Assembly (NCBI GenBank): GCA_029783825.1
Contig: JAREIK010016256.1
Location: forward strand, 1 to 64,000
DNA length: 64,000 bases
Source of the DNA: Sapria himalayana
Taxonomy: Eukaryota; Streptophyta; Magnoliopsida; Malpighiales; Rafflesiaceae
Direction: 5' to 3'
Part shown: positions 38,801 to 51,946 of the stretch, piece after piece
Layout: every line of letters begins with the position of its first letter
Numbering within the stretch: the first letter of the stretch is position 1
The notes under the pieces: generated by a model
The model's input: only the letters and a program-made list of their open reading frames with translations
The model's database searches: none
What the model was told of the DNA's origin: nothing
Program-made: the position numbers and the translations under genes

Positions 38801-41800
38801 ATAAAAAATAAATTTCATTTTTATTTGTATTCATTATAATTTTAAATATTCATTTTAATTAATTTTTCGTTTATTTTTATAGAAATATTAATTACAAAAT
38901 AAATAATGAGTGAGACATATAATTTAAATATATTATTTTTTATGAAAAAAATAAGCTTATAAAATAAACAAAATTTCAAAATTTAAAATTTTATTTTGTA
39001 ATATAATTTAATTTGATTTTGACTTATTTTGAGTTCTGTAGATATATTTTAATTAATATCTATCTTATTAATAATAGTTTATTAATTTATTTTTGGATCA
39101 TTATAATAATATATATTAATAAAATTTTTTATATTAAATTTACATCAAATATAATTATTAAGATTTTTATAACTAAGTATTGCATTCATATTTTAAAAAG
39201 ATTATAAAATTATTATTTTTTTCAAAGGTAAATAACCTTTGAAAATCATGAAATTCATAAAAATAAATTTTTTGTTTTTCATTGATTAAATAAAACCTAT
39301 AAACACCTAAATGTGCAAACATATAAATCAATAAACTTTTCAACCCCAAAACCACAAAAAACTTCAACCATTTAATAGGTATACCCTAAATAATAAATAA
39401 TAAATCTCTCTTTATTAGTATTCATTATAATTTTAAATATTCATTTTAATTATTTATCAATTTATTTTTATAGAAATATTAATTACAAAATAAATTATTA
39501 GTGAAACAAATATAATTTAAATAATTTATTTTTCATCAAAAAAATATATATGCTTATAAAATATGGCAAAATTTTTAAAATAAAAAATTATTATTTAGTA
39601 ATATATCTTGTTTTGATTTTGAATCATTTTAGATTCTACAATTATATTTAATTTATATCATTTTATAAATACTAGTTTATTAATTTATTTATTTATCAAT
39701 ATTATAATATCTATTAATAAAATTATTTATATTTAGTTTACATTAGATATGATTATTAAGATTATTATAACTAAATATTATATTCACATTTAAAAAAATT
39801 ATATATTATTATATTTTCAAAGGTTACAACCTTCAAAAATTAAAAAAATTTAAAAAATTAAATTATTTTGTTTGTTAATTATTCAGATATAACTATAAAT
39901 CGCTAAAGGTCTAAACATTTAAATCACTAAACTCCTTAACCCAAAAACACCTAAATACTTAAACCATTATACTCTTATATCCTAAATAATAAATAATAAA
40001 TAATTAATCTCAATTTTATTTGTATTCATTATAATTTTAAATAATTATTTTAATTATTTATTAGTTTATTATTATAGAATTTTAAATAAGAAAATAAATT
40101 TTGAGTAAGACAAATTAATTTAAATAATTTATTTATAATAACAAAAATATAAAGTTATAAAAAAAGCAAAACATTAAAAAAAGTATTATTAAGTAAAATA
40201 TTTTACTTTGATTTTGAATAAATTTAGATTTTGTAAACATATTTTAAATAATATCTATCATATTAATAATAGTTTATTAAATTTTTGTTGATCATTATTA
40301 TAATATCTAGCAATGTAATTATTTATATTGAATTTAAATGACATATAATTATTAAGATTATTATAACTAAATATTATATTTATATTTGAAAAAATTTTAA
40401 AATAATTATATTTTCAAAGGTTATAACCAACAAAAATTAAAAAAATATTTAAAATAAATTTTTTGTTATATCATTGTTTAAATAAAACATATAAACCACT
40501 AAATTCTTAAACACTTAAATATCTAAAACTCCTTAACACAAAAGCACCTAAATACTTAAACCTTTAAACTGGTAAACCTTAATTATAAATTAAAGAATTT
40601 ATTAAAATATTAATTACAAAATAAATTATGAGTTATACAAATTTAATTTAAATAATTTATTTTTCATCAAAAAAAAATATAAGCTTATAAAAAGAAGCAA
40701 AAACTAAAAAAAATTATTATTTATTAATAAATTTTACTTTGATTTTGAATAATTATCGGTTTTGCAATTATATTTTAATTTATATCTATCATATTAATAA
40801 TAACATATTAATTTATTTTTTGATAATATATATCATATCTATCAATAAAATTGTTTATATTTAGTTTATATTATATATAATTATAATGATTATTGTTACT
40901 AAATATTGTATTCACATTTTTAAAATAATTTTTTTGATATTTCTTTATGTAAATAAAACCTATAATCCACTAAATGCCTAAAAACATAAATCACTAAAGT
41001 CATAAACGAAAAAACCTCTAAATACTTAAAATATTAAACTGGTATACATTAATAATATTAATAAATCTCATTTTAATTTTTATTCAGTATAATTTTAAAT
41101 TTTTATTTTAATTATTTATCAGTTTATTTTTATAAAAATATTAATTACAAAATAAATTATTAGTAAGACAAATCTAATTTAAATTAAACTGGTATACCCA
41201 AAATAATAAAGAATAAATCTCAATATTATTTTTTTCATTATAATTTTAAATATTCATTTTAATTATTTATTTGTTTATTTTTATATGAATATTAATTAAA
41301 AAATAAATTGAGTTAGACAAATATAATTTATATAAATTAATTTTCTTCAAAAAAATATGGATAAATTCTTTAAATGAAAAAAAAATTTAAAACAAAAAAT
41401 TATAATATAATAATATATTTTGATTTCTTCTAAACCACCTTAAGTTTTTTTATTATATATTAATTGATATCTATCTTATTAATAATAGATTATTAATTTA
41501 TTTTTTGATCATTTTTAGAATATTTATCTATAATATTGTTTATATTGAATTTATATGATATATAATTATAATTATTATTATAACTAAATATTGAATTCGC
41601 ATTTGAAAAAAATTTAAAAATTATTATATTTTCAAATGTTATAACCTTTAAAAATATCAAAAAATAATAAAAATAAATTTTTTGTTATTTTAATTTTTAA
41701 ATAAAACCTATAAACCACTAAATGCATACACAGTTAAATCAGTAAACTTTTAAAGCCCATAATGCATAAATAAATAAACCATTAAACCGCTATATACTAC

Positions 41801-44093
41801 TTAATAATTAAGAAATCTAATTTTTATTTCAATTTATTATAATTTTAAAGATTCATTTTAATTATTTATTAGTTTATTTTTATATGAATTTTTATTACAA
41901 AATAAATTATGAGTGTGACAAATATAAATTAAATAATCTATTTTTATTCAAAAAATATATATACGCTTATAAAAGAAATAAATTTCTAAAAATTAAAAAT
42001 TATTATCTAGTAATATATTTTACTTTAATCTTGAATCAATTTGGGTTTTGTAAATATTTTTTTATTAATATCTATCTTTTTATTAATAATTTATTAATTT
42101 AATTTTTGATCATTATTATATTATCTTTCAATAAAATTGTTTATATTGAATTTATATGATATATAAATATTAATATTATTATAACTAAATATTGTATTCA
42201 CATTTTAAAAAATTGTAAATATTATTATCTTTTAAAAGGTTATATCCTATGAAAATGATAACAAATTATATAAATTTTTTTGTTATTTTATTTTTTTAAT
42301 AAAACTTATAAACCACTAAAAGCCTAAAAACATAAATTGCTAATATGAGGAAGACAAATATAATTTAAATAATTTACTTTTAAACAAAAAATATAAATTT
42401 ATAAAAAGAAGCAAAACATCAAAAAAATTATTATTTAGTATTATATTTTACTTTGATTTTGAATAAATTTACGTTTTGAAAATATATTTTAAAAAATATC
42501 TATCATATTAATAATAGTTTATTAATTTATTTTTTGATCATTAATATAATATCTATCAATATTTTTTGAATTAACATGATATATTTTATTTGCAAAAATA
42601 TTTTTTATTCAATAATAATTCAATATAATTGTTTATATTGAATTAACATGATATATAATTATTTATATTATGATAACTAAATATAGTATTCACATATATA
42701 AAAATTTAAAAATTGTTATATTTTCAAAGGTTATAACTTTCTAAAATGAGAAAAAATAACAAAAATAATTTTTTTGTTATATCATTATTTAAATAAAACT
42801 TATAAACCATTAAATGCTAAATACATAAATCTCTAAACTCCTAAACCTCGAATCCCCTAAATACCCAAACCTTTAAACTCGTAAGCCTTAAATATATTTT
42901 AAATAATTTATAAAAATCTTAATTACAAAATAAATTATGAGTGACAAATATAATTTAAATAATATATTTTTCAACAAAAAAAATATAAGCTTATAAAATG
43001 ATGCACAAACTAAAAAAAATTATTCTTTTGTAATAAATTTTACTTTGATTTTGAATCATTCTAGGTTTTTTAATTATATTTTAATTTATATCTATCATAT
43101 TAATAATAGTTTATTAATTTATTTTTTTGTTAATTGATATAATATTATCAATAAAATTATTTATATTTAGTTTATATTATATATAGTGGTAATTATTATT
43201 ATTACTAAATATTGTATTCACATTTTTAAAAAATTTTAAAATTATTATATTTTCAATTGTTTTGACATTTGAAAATTTGAAAATATATCAAAAATAAATT
43301 TTTTGTTATTTCATTGTTTAAATAAAAGTTATAAACCATTAAATTCCTAAATACATAAATCAATAACTTATAAATCTCGAAAAGCTTAAATAGATAAATT
43401 TTGTAAACATGTATATCCTAAATAATAAATAATAAATCTCATTTTTATTTTTTTCATTATAATTTTAAATATTCATTTTAATTATTTATTTGTTTATTTT
43501 TATATAAATATTAATTACAAAATAAATTATAAGTTTGACATTATAATTTATATAAATTATTTTTCAACAAAAAAATATAGATAAACTTATTAAAAGAAGA
43601 AAAAAATTAAAAACAAAAAATTATTATATAGTAATAAATTTTAAATTGTTTATGAATCAATTTAGGTTTTGTAATTATATTTTAATTGATATATAACTTA
43701 TTAATAATTGATTATTAATTTATTCTTGATCATTATTAGAATATTTATCAATAAAAATATATATATTTAATTTATATGATATATACATTTAATAATTATT
43801 ATAACAAAATTTTGTATTCACTTTTGAAAAAAATTTTAAAATTATTATATTTTCAAAGATTATAACCTTTGAACGTGTGAAAAAACAAAAAAAATTTTTT
43901 TTTTTATTATTTCATTGTTTAAATATTACCTATAAATCACTAAATGCCTAAACTCTTAAAGCACTAAACTACAAAATCTCAATACCCCTATATAGATAAT
44001 TGTTTAAACGGGTATACCCTAAATAATAATTAATAAATCTCATTTTTTTATTTGTTTTCATTATAATTTAAAAAATTCATTTTTATTTTTAGT

Positions 44094-44112
44094 TATATAT
44101 ATATATATATAT
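44094..44112. repeat. (TA)n microsatellite in a monomer
   Basis: Short pure TA run, followed at about 44,125-44,150 by a TTTA run. It sits where other monomers have TTTATATAAATATTAATTA. Confidence 0.85.
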
Positions 44113-45482
44113 TTATATATTATTTGTTTATTTATTTATTTATTTATTTTATAAATAATTATAAGTTAAAAATATAATTTATAAAAATTTTTTTTAGTAA
44201 AAAATAGATAAGCTTATAAAAAGAATAAAAATTTAAAAACAAATAATTATTATTAAGTAATATATTTTGCTTTGCTTTTTAATATTTTTAGGTTTTGATA
44301 TTATATTTTATGTAATATCAAACTTATTCATAATAGATTTTTAATTTATTTTTTGATAATTATTAGTATATCTAACAATAAATTGTTTATATTGAATTTA
44401 TAAGATATATAATTATTATCATTATTATAAATAAATAGTGTATTCACTTTTGAAAAAAATTTAAAAATTATTATATTTTCTAAGGTTATAATCTTAAAAA
44501 ATGAGAAAAAATAATAAAAATAAATTTTTAGTTATTCTATTTTTTAAATAAAACCTATAGACCATTAAATGCTTACTTACTTAAATTATAAGCTCATAAA
44601 ACCCAAAACCACTAAATACATAAAGATTTTAAATTCTATATACTACTTAATAAATAATAAATCTCATTTTTATTTCTATTTATTATAATTTTAAATATTC
44701 ATTTTAATTAGTTATAGTTTAATTTTTTAGAAAAATTAATTACAAAATAAATTTCGAGTGAGACAAATATTATTTAAATAATTTATTTTTAATCAAAAAA
44801 ATATAAGCTCATAAAAAGAAAAAAAAATAAAAATTAAATATTATTATTTAGTAATATATTTTGATTTAATTTTGAATCATTTTGTGTTATGTAAATATAT
44901 TTTAATTAATATTTTTTTATTAATAATAGTTTATTAATTTAATTTTTGATCATTATTATAATATCTATCATTAAAATTGTTTATATTGAATTTATATGAT
45001 ATATAATTAGTAAGATTAATATAATTATACATAGTATTCACATTTCAGAAAATTTTAAAATTTATTTTATTTTCAAAGGTTATAACCTATGAAAATCAGA
45101 AAAAATCTAAAAAATAAATTTTTATTTTTATTATATAAATAAAACCTATAAACCAGTAAATACCTAAAAACATAAATTGATAAACTCCTACACGATAAAC
45201 CACCTAAATAATCAAACCATTAAACTGGGATACCACATATAATAAATCATAAATCTCATTTTAAATTGTATTCATTATAATTTTATTAATATTTTGTATG
45301 ATCATTATTATAATATATATCAATATATTTGTTTAAATTGAATTTGCATGATATATAATTATTAAGATTATCATAACTAAATATAGTATTCACAACAAAA
45401 AAAAAATTTAAAAATTGTTATAGTTTCAAAGGTTATATTAAATTTTTGGTTATTTTATTTTTTAAATAAAGCCTATATACCA

Positions 45483-45490
45483 CTAAATGC
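45483..45490. repeat. hAT target-site duplication, left (CTAAATGC)
   Basis: Eight bases before the left terminus, identical to the eight after the right terminus. Confidence 0.95.
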
Positions 45491-45511
45491 TAGGGGTGCT
45501 CATGGGACGGG
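45491..45511 (+). repeat. hAT left terminal inverted repeat
   Basis: TAGGGGTGCTCATGGGACGGG. It pairs with the reverse complement of the right end at 16 of 21 positions. Confidence 0.88.
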
Positions 45512-46468
45512 ATGGGATGGAGATTACAATTCTCCAGTCCCTTCCCACAGTTCGTCGATTTTTTTTTTGAAAAATCCAGACCGATCCCATAGGTTGAAAA
45601 TATTGGGATGGGATGGAACGAGACGTAGATCGGGGATTTTGGGTAAGAGAAAATGGTTCAGGGATGGAACGGAGTTCGAACATTTTTTTCAATTTATTTT
45701 TTTCAAACTTGCCAAGTAAGTTCATGTCGAAACCTTTTGTTGAACCATTTATCATTCCTTAGTTATGTATCTTTCAAAATCAAATTGGGCCAATTTTGAT
45801 TTGTCAAATAGGCTGAATACCGCTAATGAGTTATATTACCTTGTCAAAAGCTTTGATGTGCAGAAAAGGATAGAAATGCTAAATAGAACAGGACCGAGTT
45901 GTGTGCTTAATTTTTTTCTTTGTTTTTTCACAAATTGGCTTTGTTCAACCGAGTGAAAGTTAACCATAATAGCAATACTACATTTTTAAAACAATTACTT
46001 AAAATATTAAGGAATAGCTAAAGATGACCACAAACATTGGTAGCATTAATTACTACTTAAGTAATTGCTAAAGTTATGCAGCTTAATATAACAAAAAAAA
46101 TACAACTAATAACAACCATGATAATAATCATTTCAAAGGTTCGTTCCGAAACAGCAACGAAAATCCAAACCCAATTAATTATCTCTTCTACAACTCCTCC
46201 AATTTACTTTCTCCACTGTAGAAGGAAAACCAGAGATGAAAATGTGTTAATCATGTGGACATAAATTTCTAAGATGAAAGAGTAATAAAAGAACAAAATA
46301 TTATCTTATAAAATTTAATAAACCCATTCCAAATTTAGTTGGACAACTATAGTTGGAAGAATATTTGGATCTTGAGACCCATATGAAAATTGAATTTGAA
46401 CCATATTTTTATTAAATTGAATGAATAAAATAAGTAAAAGTGAAATTAAAATTTACAAAATTTGTATA

Positions 46469-46819
46469 CTAACCTGATTCATTATCATCAATGTCTTGAA
46501 CTAATTTTTCAATTTCAATAGGTTTGTTAGAGCTTCTCAACCAATCAAGTAGACATATGAGAACTTCAGCTGTAATAGGTGTTAAAGAACTCCTAAATTT
46601 ATCTAAAGTTCTCTCACCAGTGATAAATGTAGATTCGTAGGCCACAGTAGAGGCTTGGATAGCAAATACATCCCTTGCTACATTTTGCAAAGAAGGATAC
46701 CTAACCTCATTTACCTTCCACCAGTTTAGAAGATCAAACTCAATTCTATTTTTTTCAAGTTTGTTCTCCAAGTACCTATCCAACTCTTCTAAAGCTGCAA
46801 CTTCTTGTTCTTTCTCCAA
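46469..46819 (-). pseudogene. hAT transposase C-terminal dimerisation domain
   Basis: 116 codons. ELDRYLENKL, FDLLNWWKVNEVRYPSLQNVARDV, then ESTFITGERTLDKFRSSLTP and LICLLDWLRS are the conserved blocks of the hAT dimerisation domain, complete and well preserved. A possible splice donor (CAG/GTTAGT) lies at its 3' end. Confidence 0.95.
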
Positions 46820-47008
46820 TTCAACAAAAAAATCATCAACATAAGTATCTCTACCATCAAAGAAATCATCATTTTATTTCAACACAGCAGAAGATAAATC
46901 ATCTTTTTTTGATTCATCTTCATTTAAATCTTTATAATCATCAATCATCTCATTTAAAGTATTTATAACCTTTTTCACTAAATTTTTAGTCAATTCCTCA
47001 CCATAATG

Positions 47009-47191
47009 CTAAGTGTACTTAAGCTTAAGATATTTGAGATTATATCTAGGATACAACACTACTGCTACAAAAAGTATAATATTTATTGAATGAAGAGAAC
47101 CCCAATATTTGTTGAATTTATGCCTCATTTTGATACCCATTTTAGACACCATTGTATCTCTACTATTTTCACATAGCTCAATTTTTTTCAA
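47009..47191 (-). pseudogene. hAT transposase segment before dimerisation domain
   Basis: 60 open codons including KMRHKFNKYWG-type wording (MRHKFNKYWGSLHSINIILF) and VAVVLYPRYNLKYLK. These match the conserved hAT region (pattern FVAVVLDPRYKL) in which the usual Asp is Tyr here. It ends at TAG. Confidence 0.88.
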
Positions 47192-47305
47192 AATTCGAAT
47201 AATCTCATGAAAATAAACACTAGAGGTAGAATATTATGAGCCAGAAAATTTACAAGTTACCTCATAAAAAGTTTTCAAGAAACGAGACAAAATTTTGGTG
47301 TTTGT

Positions 47306-47626
47306 TCAGTCTCTCTCAGTTGGAACGTTTGAACCAAACTCCTTCAAAAACCTTTTGTCTTTGTCCTCCAACTTATCAAATTCTTTTTGATATTTTATAT
47401 CAGTTTGTAGCATCAAATAAGTTGAACACCATCTTGTAGGACAATCTAATTGCAATGAAGATCCATATGTCAAGTTTGCTTCTTCAACACATAACTTAAA
47501 CATATCTAATCTTTTAGGACTGCTCCTCACATATTTCACCACACCTCTAATTTTTTGAATGGCACCCACAGCTACTACAATGCCATCTCTGACAATTAAG
47601 TTTAGGATATGAGCACAACATCTCAT
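47306..47626 (-). pseudogene. hAT transposase core segment
   Basis: 106 open codons with the highly conserved MRCCAHILNLIVRDG at the start and LQLDCPTRWCSTYLML in the middle, both signatures of plant hAT transposases. It is preceded in frame by TAG and followed by TGA. Confidence 0.92.
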
Positions 47627-47821
47627 ATGAAAATGCTAGCCTCTCAAAGGTACAACACTTTTATTCACAAGCCTTTTTTTCAATTGTTCAACTGTAACAT
47701 CATTATTTGATGCATTGTCAACAGTAATGAACATCACCTCTCTCAAACCCCATTCATTCATGCAAAACTCAATAGCATTTCTAATATTAACTATAGAATG
47801 ACTTTTAATTACACAAAAATT

Positions 47822-48118
47822 TCAAAGCCTTTTATGCATATTCCATTGAGAATCAATTAAATGAACAGTCAAACATATATAATACAAATTTCGAATGCTA
47901 GTCCAAGTGTCGGTAGTAAATGAAACTCTACAACAATGAGATGATATGCTATCAAATAATTTCTTCTTTTCCTTCACCAACAAAGAAAAACAAATCCTTA
48001 GTGTAAAGTGCCTAAATGGAATTTTAAATTGAGGCACACTAACTTCACAAAACTCCTTAAACTCATCCCTCTCAACAAAATAAAAAGGCAATTCATCTTT
48101 TATGATCATTTTCACCAA
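47822..48118 (-). pseudogene. hAT transposase N-terminal and first catalytic Asp segment
   Basis: 98 open codons after the BED region: IIKDELPFYFVERDEFKEF, then VSFTTDTWTSIRNLYYICLT. The Asp of TTDTWTS is the first acidic catalytic residue of the RNase H-like fold. The segment ends HKRL before TGA. The next 61 codons are open in frame and contain ITVDNASNNDVTV, the second catalytic Asp, at about 47,700-47,740. Confidence 0.9.
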
Positions 48119-48239
48119 AGCCTCCCTAACTAGTTGTTGATCAAATTGCCAACAAGTTAATTTGTTATCCTCTGAACTTGTACCTTAAGTGAAACTCAAC
48201 AAAGATTGTGACTTGTCTTTACCTTTGTGAGCTTCTATT

Positions 48240-48480
48240 AATTCTTTTTTGTGTGGAAATTTCCTACAACTCTCTCTCAAGTATTTCTATAAACCCGAAG
48301 GACCTTGATCACTTTTGCCAAATATTCTTTCTTACACCATATACAAGCTGCCCTACCAGTTTCATTTCCATCTAAATCAACTAATATCTCATAAGTTTCC
48401 CAAATAGCATACTTATACTTTTTATGAGCTTGAGGTTCAAATGTACATTGACTTTTTTTTACAATTGGAATTGAAGAACC
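48240..48480 (-). pseudogene. BED zinc-finger remnant of hAT transposase
   Basis: The minus strand encodes YAIWETYEI, then CIWCKKEYLAK, then (in another frame) GPSGL-stop-KYLRESC. This matches the BED layout of aromatic residues, a Cys pair, and a final His/Cys pair, but the expected His is Tyr and the frame is broken twice. Confidence 0.75.
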
Positions 48481-48973
48481 TGCCGTAACAATAGGAGGGT
48501 ACGTGAAAAAATGATGATTGGATTTACCAGTACTTTGATCATTTGAGATGTGATCATCTTTAATTTATTATATTTTTCATTTACCAATGGATTGTGCCAT
48601 TTGCATTGCCATTAATTAATATGATATGTTAAGCATAAATACATATAAATATTTCAAACAAGAAAGCTCTACAAAACGAACTGTAATACATTTAGCCCAC
48701 TCATTCGGCCCAGCCACAACACCACAACCAATACTCAACAAAACTAACTGAGGCACATAATAATAATAATTAATCACTCAATTCTCGTCAGAAAAACAAA
48801 CTAAAAGGCCGGTGGCTTTTGAGACACGGTGGAGGCAACCAGAAGTGCGACGGACAAGGGCTGGACCTACCTGTACTCGGCTGGAATGGCATGAGGTGGC
48901 CTGGAACTCGTCGGGACAGTAATAGGTGCGTTGGAATTGGATGGGCAGCAGTGGAATTGGTGGCATCTTCATG

Positions 48974-48974
<1 letters not shown>

Positions 48975-49003
<29 letters not shown>
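48975..49003. repeat. (TA)n microsatellite inside the hAT element
   Basis: Pure TA run of about 29 bases between the transposase and the right terminus. Confidence 0.92.
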
Positions 49004-49005
<2 letters not shown>

Positions 49006-49183
49006 ATGGTTCTAGTATCAGTTTTTAGGATGGGACGATTCTTGGGATGGATATTGCTTAAGATCCAGAACCTTTCCAAAAGAAAAAATACGTGACAAAA
49101 TGGGACGGGAAAAGGCAAAGTCAACAGATTATTCTCACTCCCAATTCTTTCGGGACAAGACTTTGGGTCGGGTCGTGAATCTC

Positions 49184-49204
49184 CGAGTCCCGTGAGTAGC
49201 CCTA
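49184..49204 (-). repeat. hAT right terminal inverted repeat
   Basis: Reads TAGGGCTACTCACGGGAC on the minus strand from the outer end; this is the partner of the left terminus. Confidence 0.88.
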
Positions 49205-49212
49205 CTAAATGC
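49205..49212. repeat. hAT target-site duplication, right (CTAAATGC)
   Basis: Matches the left copy exactly. The TAAATGC octamer is itself a regular member of the satellite's 8-bp tract. Confidence 0.95.
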
Positions 49213-50692
49213 ATATAAAGTTTCAGTAAACTTTTAAACCCCATAATGCCTAAATACATAAACCATTAAACCGCTAAATACTACTTAATAATTAATAAAT
49301 ATATATTTTTTGCTATTTATTATATTTTTAAATATTCATTTTAATTATTTATTAGTGTATTTATTTATAAATATTTATTACAAAATAAATTATGAGTGGG
49401 ACAAATATAATTTAAATGATATATTATTTATCTAATAAAACTATATGCTTATAAAATAAGTATAAATTTAAAAATTAAAAATTATTATGAAGTAATATAA
49501 GTTACTTTAATTTTGAATAAATTTGGGTTTTGTAAATATTTTTTAATTAATATCTATCTTAATATTAAGAGTTTGTAAATTTAATTTTTGATTATTATTA
49601 TAATATCTATCAATAAAATTATTTATATTAAATTTATATGATATATAATTATTAATATTATTATAACAAAATATTGGATTAAAATTTTAAGAATTTTAAA
49701 TATTATTATATTTTCAAATGTTATAACAATGAAAATGTTTAAAAATTATAAAATTTTTTTTGTTATTTTATTTTTTTAAATAAAACCTTTAAACTACTAA
49801 AAGCCTAAAAACATACATCGCTTAACTCTTAACGAAAAAACCTCTAAATACTTAAATCATTAAACTGGTATACATTAATAATAAATCATAAATCTCATTT
49901 TAAATTTTATTCAATATAATTTTAAATTTTTATTTTAATTATTTATCAATTTATTTTATAGAAATATTAATTACAAAATAAATTATTAGTGATCAGATCT
50001 AATTTAAATTAAACCGGTATCCCTAAATAATAAATATTAAATCTCATATTTTTTTCATTATAAATTTAAATATTTATTTTAATTTTTTATTTGTTAATTT
50101 ATATATAAATATTAATTACAAAATAAATTAAGTTAGACAAATATAATTTATACAAATTATTTTTCATCAAAAAATTATTGATAAACTTTTTAAAAGAAAA
50201 AAAAATTTCAAAATAAAAAATTATTATATAGTAATATATTTTGCTTTACTTCTGAATCATTTTAGGTTTTATAATTATATTTTAATTGATATCTATCTTA
50301 TTAATAATAGATTATTAATTTATTTTTTGATCTTTATTAGAATATTTATCAATAAAATTATTTATATTGAATTTATATGATATATAAATATAAAGATTAT
50401 TATAACTAAATATTGTATTCACATTTAAAAAAATTTAAAAATTATTATATTTTCAAAGGTTATAACCTTTGAAAATATCAAAAAATAATTAAAATAATTT
50501 TTTTATTATTTTATTTTTTTAATAAAACCTATAAACCACTAAATGCATACACAGTTAAATCAGTAAACTATTAAACCTCATAATGCCTAAATACATAAAC
50601 CATTAAACAAATATATACTTCTTAATAATTAATAAATCTAATTTTTATTTTTATTTATTATAATTTTAAATATTCATTTTAATTATTTATTA

Positions 50693-50695
<3 letters not shown>

Positions 50696-50732
<37 letters not shown>
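50696..50732. repeat. (TA)n microsatellite in a monomer
   Basis: About 37 bases of pure TA, replacing the monomer's usual TTTATTTTTATAGAAATATT segment. Confidence 0.92.
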
Positions 50733-50736
<4 letters not shown>

Positions 50737-51910
50737 TACAAATTAAATTATGAGAGCGACATATATATTTTAATTAATTTATTTTTAATCAAAAAAAATA
50801 TATGCTTATAAAAGAAGTATAAATTTAAAAATTAAAAATTATTATCCAGTAATATATTTTACTTTAATTTTGAATCAATTTGGGTTTTGTAATTATTTTT
50901 TAATTAATATCAATCTTTTTATTAATAGTTTATTAATTTAAATTTTGATCATTATTATATTATCTATCAATAAAATTATTTATATTGAATTTATATGATA
51001 TATAATTATTAATATTATTATAACTAAATATTGTATTCATATTTCAAAAATATTTAATATTATTATATTTTCAGCGGTTATAACCTATGAAAATGATAAA
51101 AATTTATAAATTTTTTTTTGTTATTTTATTGTTTAAATAAAACTTATATACCACTAAATGCCTAAAAATATAAATTGCTAAACATCTAAAAAACAAAACC
51201 TATAAATAATTAAACTATTAAACTGGTGTACATTAATAAAAAATCAGAAATCTCAATTTAATTTTTATTAAGTATAATTTTTAATTTTTATTTTAATTAT
51301 TTATCAGTTTATTTTAATAGAAATTTAATGACAAAATAAATTTTTAGTGAGACAGATCTAATTTAAATAATTTATTTTTCATCAAAAAAAATATATATCC
51401 TTATAAAACGGGAAAAATTTAAAAACAAAAATTTATTATTTAGTAATATATTTTATTTTTATTTTGAATCATTTTAGATTTTGCAATTATATTTTAATTT
51501 ATTTAATTCTTATTAATAAGAGTTTATTAATTTTTTATTGATCATTATAATAAAATATATTAATATAATTATTTATATTGAGTTTACATTATATATAATA
51601 ATTAAGATTATTATTACTGAATATTATATTAACATTTAAAAAAATTAAAAAAAATTATATTTTCAATGGTTATAACCTTCAAAAATTAAAAAAATCAAAA
51701 ATTTAATTTTTTTATTTTTTCATTCTTTAAATAAAAACTATAAATCACTTGAGGACTAAATACTTAAATCACTAAACCACAAAATGCCTAAATACTTAAA
51801 GCATTAAACTAGTATATCCTGAATAATAAATAATAACTCTGTATTTTATTTGTATTCATTATAGTTTTAAATAATCATTTTAATTATTTATTAGTTTATT
51901 TTTATAGAAT

Positions 51911-51946
51911 TATAAATTAAAAATAAATTATAAATTAAAAATAAAT
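51911..51946. repeat. 18-bp tandem duplication
   Basis: TATAAATTAAAAATAAAT occurs twice in direct succession, a recent local slippage within one monomer. Confidence 0.9.

Larger units (their letters stand above)
32807..45490 (-). repeat. AT-rich satellite array, orientation B (third block)
   Basis: Satellite continues from the copia target site, with no gene. About 460 bp near 32,890-33,350 are repeated next to themselves (33,352 onward), a local short-unit duplication. Monomer subtypes with distinctive wording recur, such as CCTGAATAATAAATAA with GAGGAAGAC, or the AATTGATATCATATC form. The segment 37,080-38,635 is a copy of 17,070-18,620. Near 42,568-42,655 a short GAATTAACATGATATAT piece is duplicated around unrelated bases. 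Open frames at 35610, 36706, 37448, 38490, 39013, 39173 and 41884 are repeat-derived. Confidence 0.88.
46469..48564 (-). pseudogene. hAT transposase, BED and dimerisation type
   Basis: Read on the minus strand, pieces of one transposase follow in family order. They are: a BED zinc-finger remnant (CIWCKKEY near 48,345), the N-terminal region (48118-47822), the RNase H-like core, and the C-terminal dimerisation domain (46819-46469). Downstream of the BED finger all pieces share one frame. That frame is broken by stops ending at 48185, 47822, 47636, 47306, 47234, 47009 and 46874. A frameshift of one or two bases lies inside the BED region near 48,325. In an active element this enzyme cuts out the transposon. 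This copy cannot make a full protein. No clear start ATG is visible; the N-terminus may have been spliced. Confidence 0.92.
45491..49204 (-). mobile_element. hAT-superfamily DNA transposon, decayed
   Basis: 3,714-bp element with imperfect terminal inverted repeats (TAGGGGTGCTCATGGGAC at the left; 15 of 18 bases match the inverted right end). It is flanked by an exact 8-bp duplication, CTAAATGC, at 45483-45490 and 49205-49212. An 8-bp target duplication, TAGGG ends and a BED/dimerisation-type transposase place it in hAT. The transposase lies on the minus strand and is broken by many stops and a frameshift. The terminal 150-200 bp at both ends are rich in GGGATGG and GGGACGG motifs, like the subterminal transposase-binding repeats of other hAT elements. 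The element landed inside an 8-bp-periodic tract of a monomer. Confidence 0.96.

Noticed and set aside
48819..49028. Open frames near the right end of the hAT element (48819-49028, 48778-48972, 48969-49259)
   Set aside because: They include the TA microsatellite and subterminal repeats and match no transposase domain.
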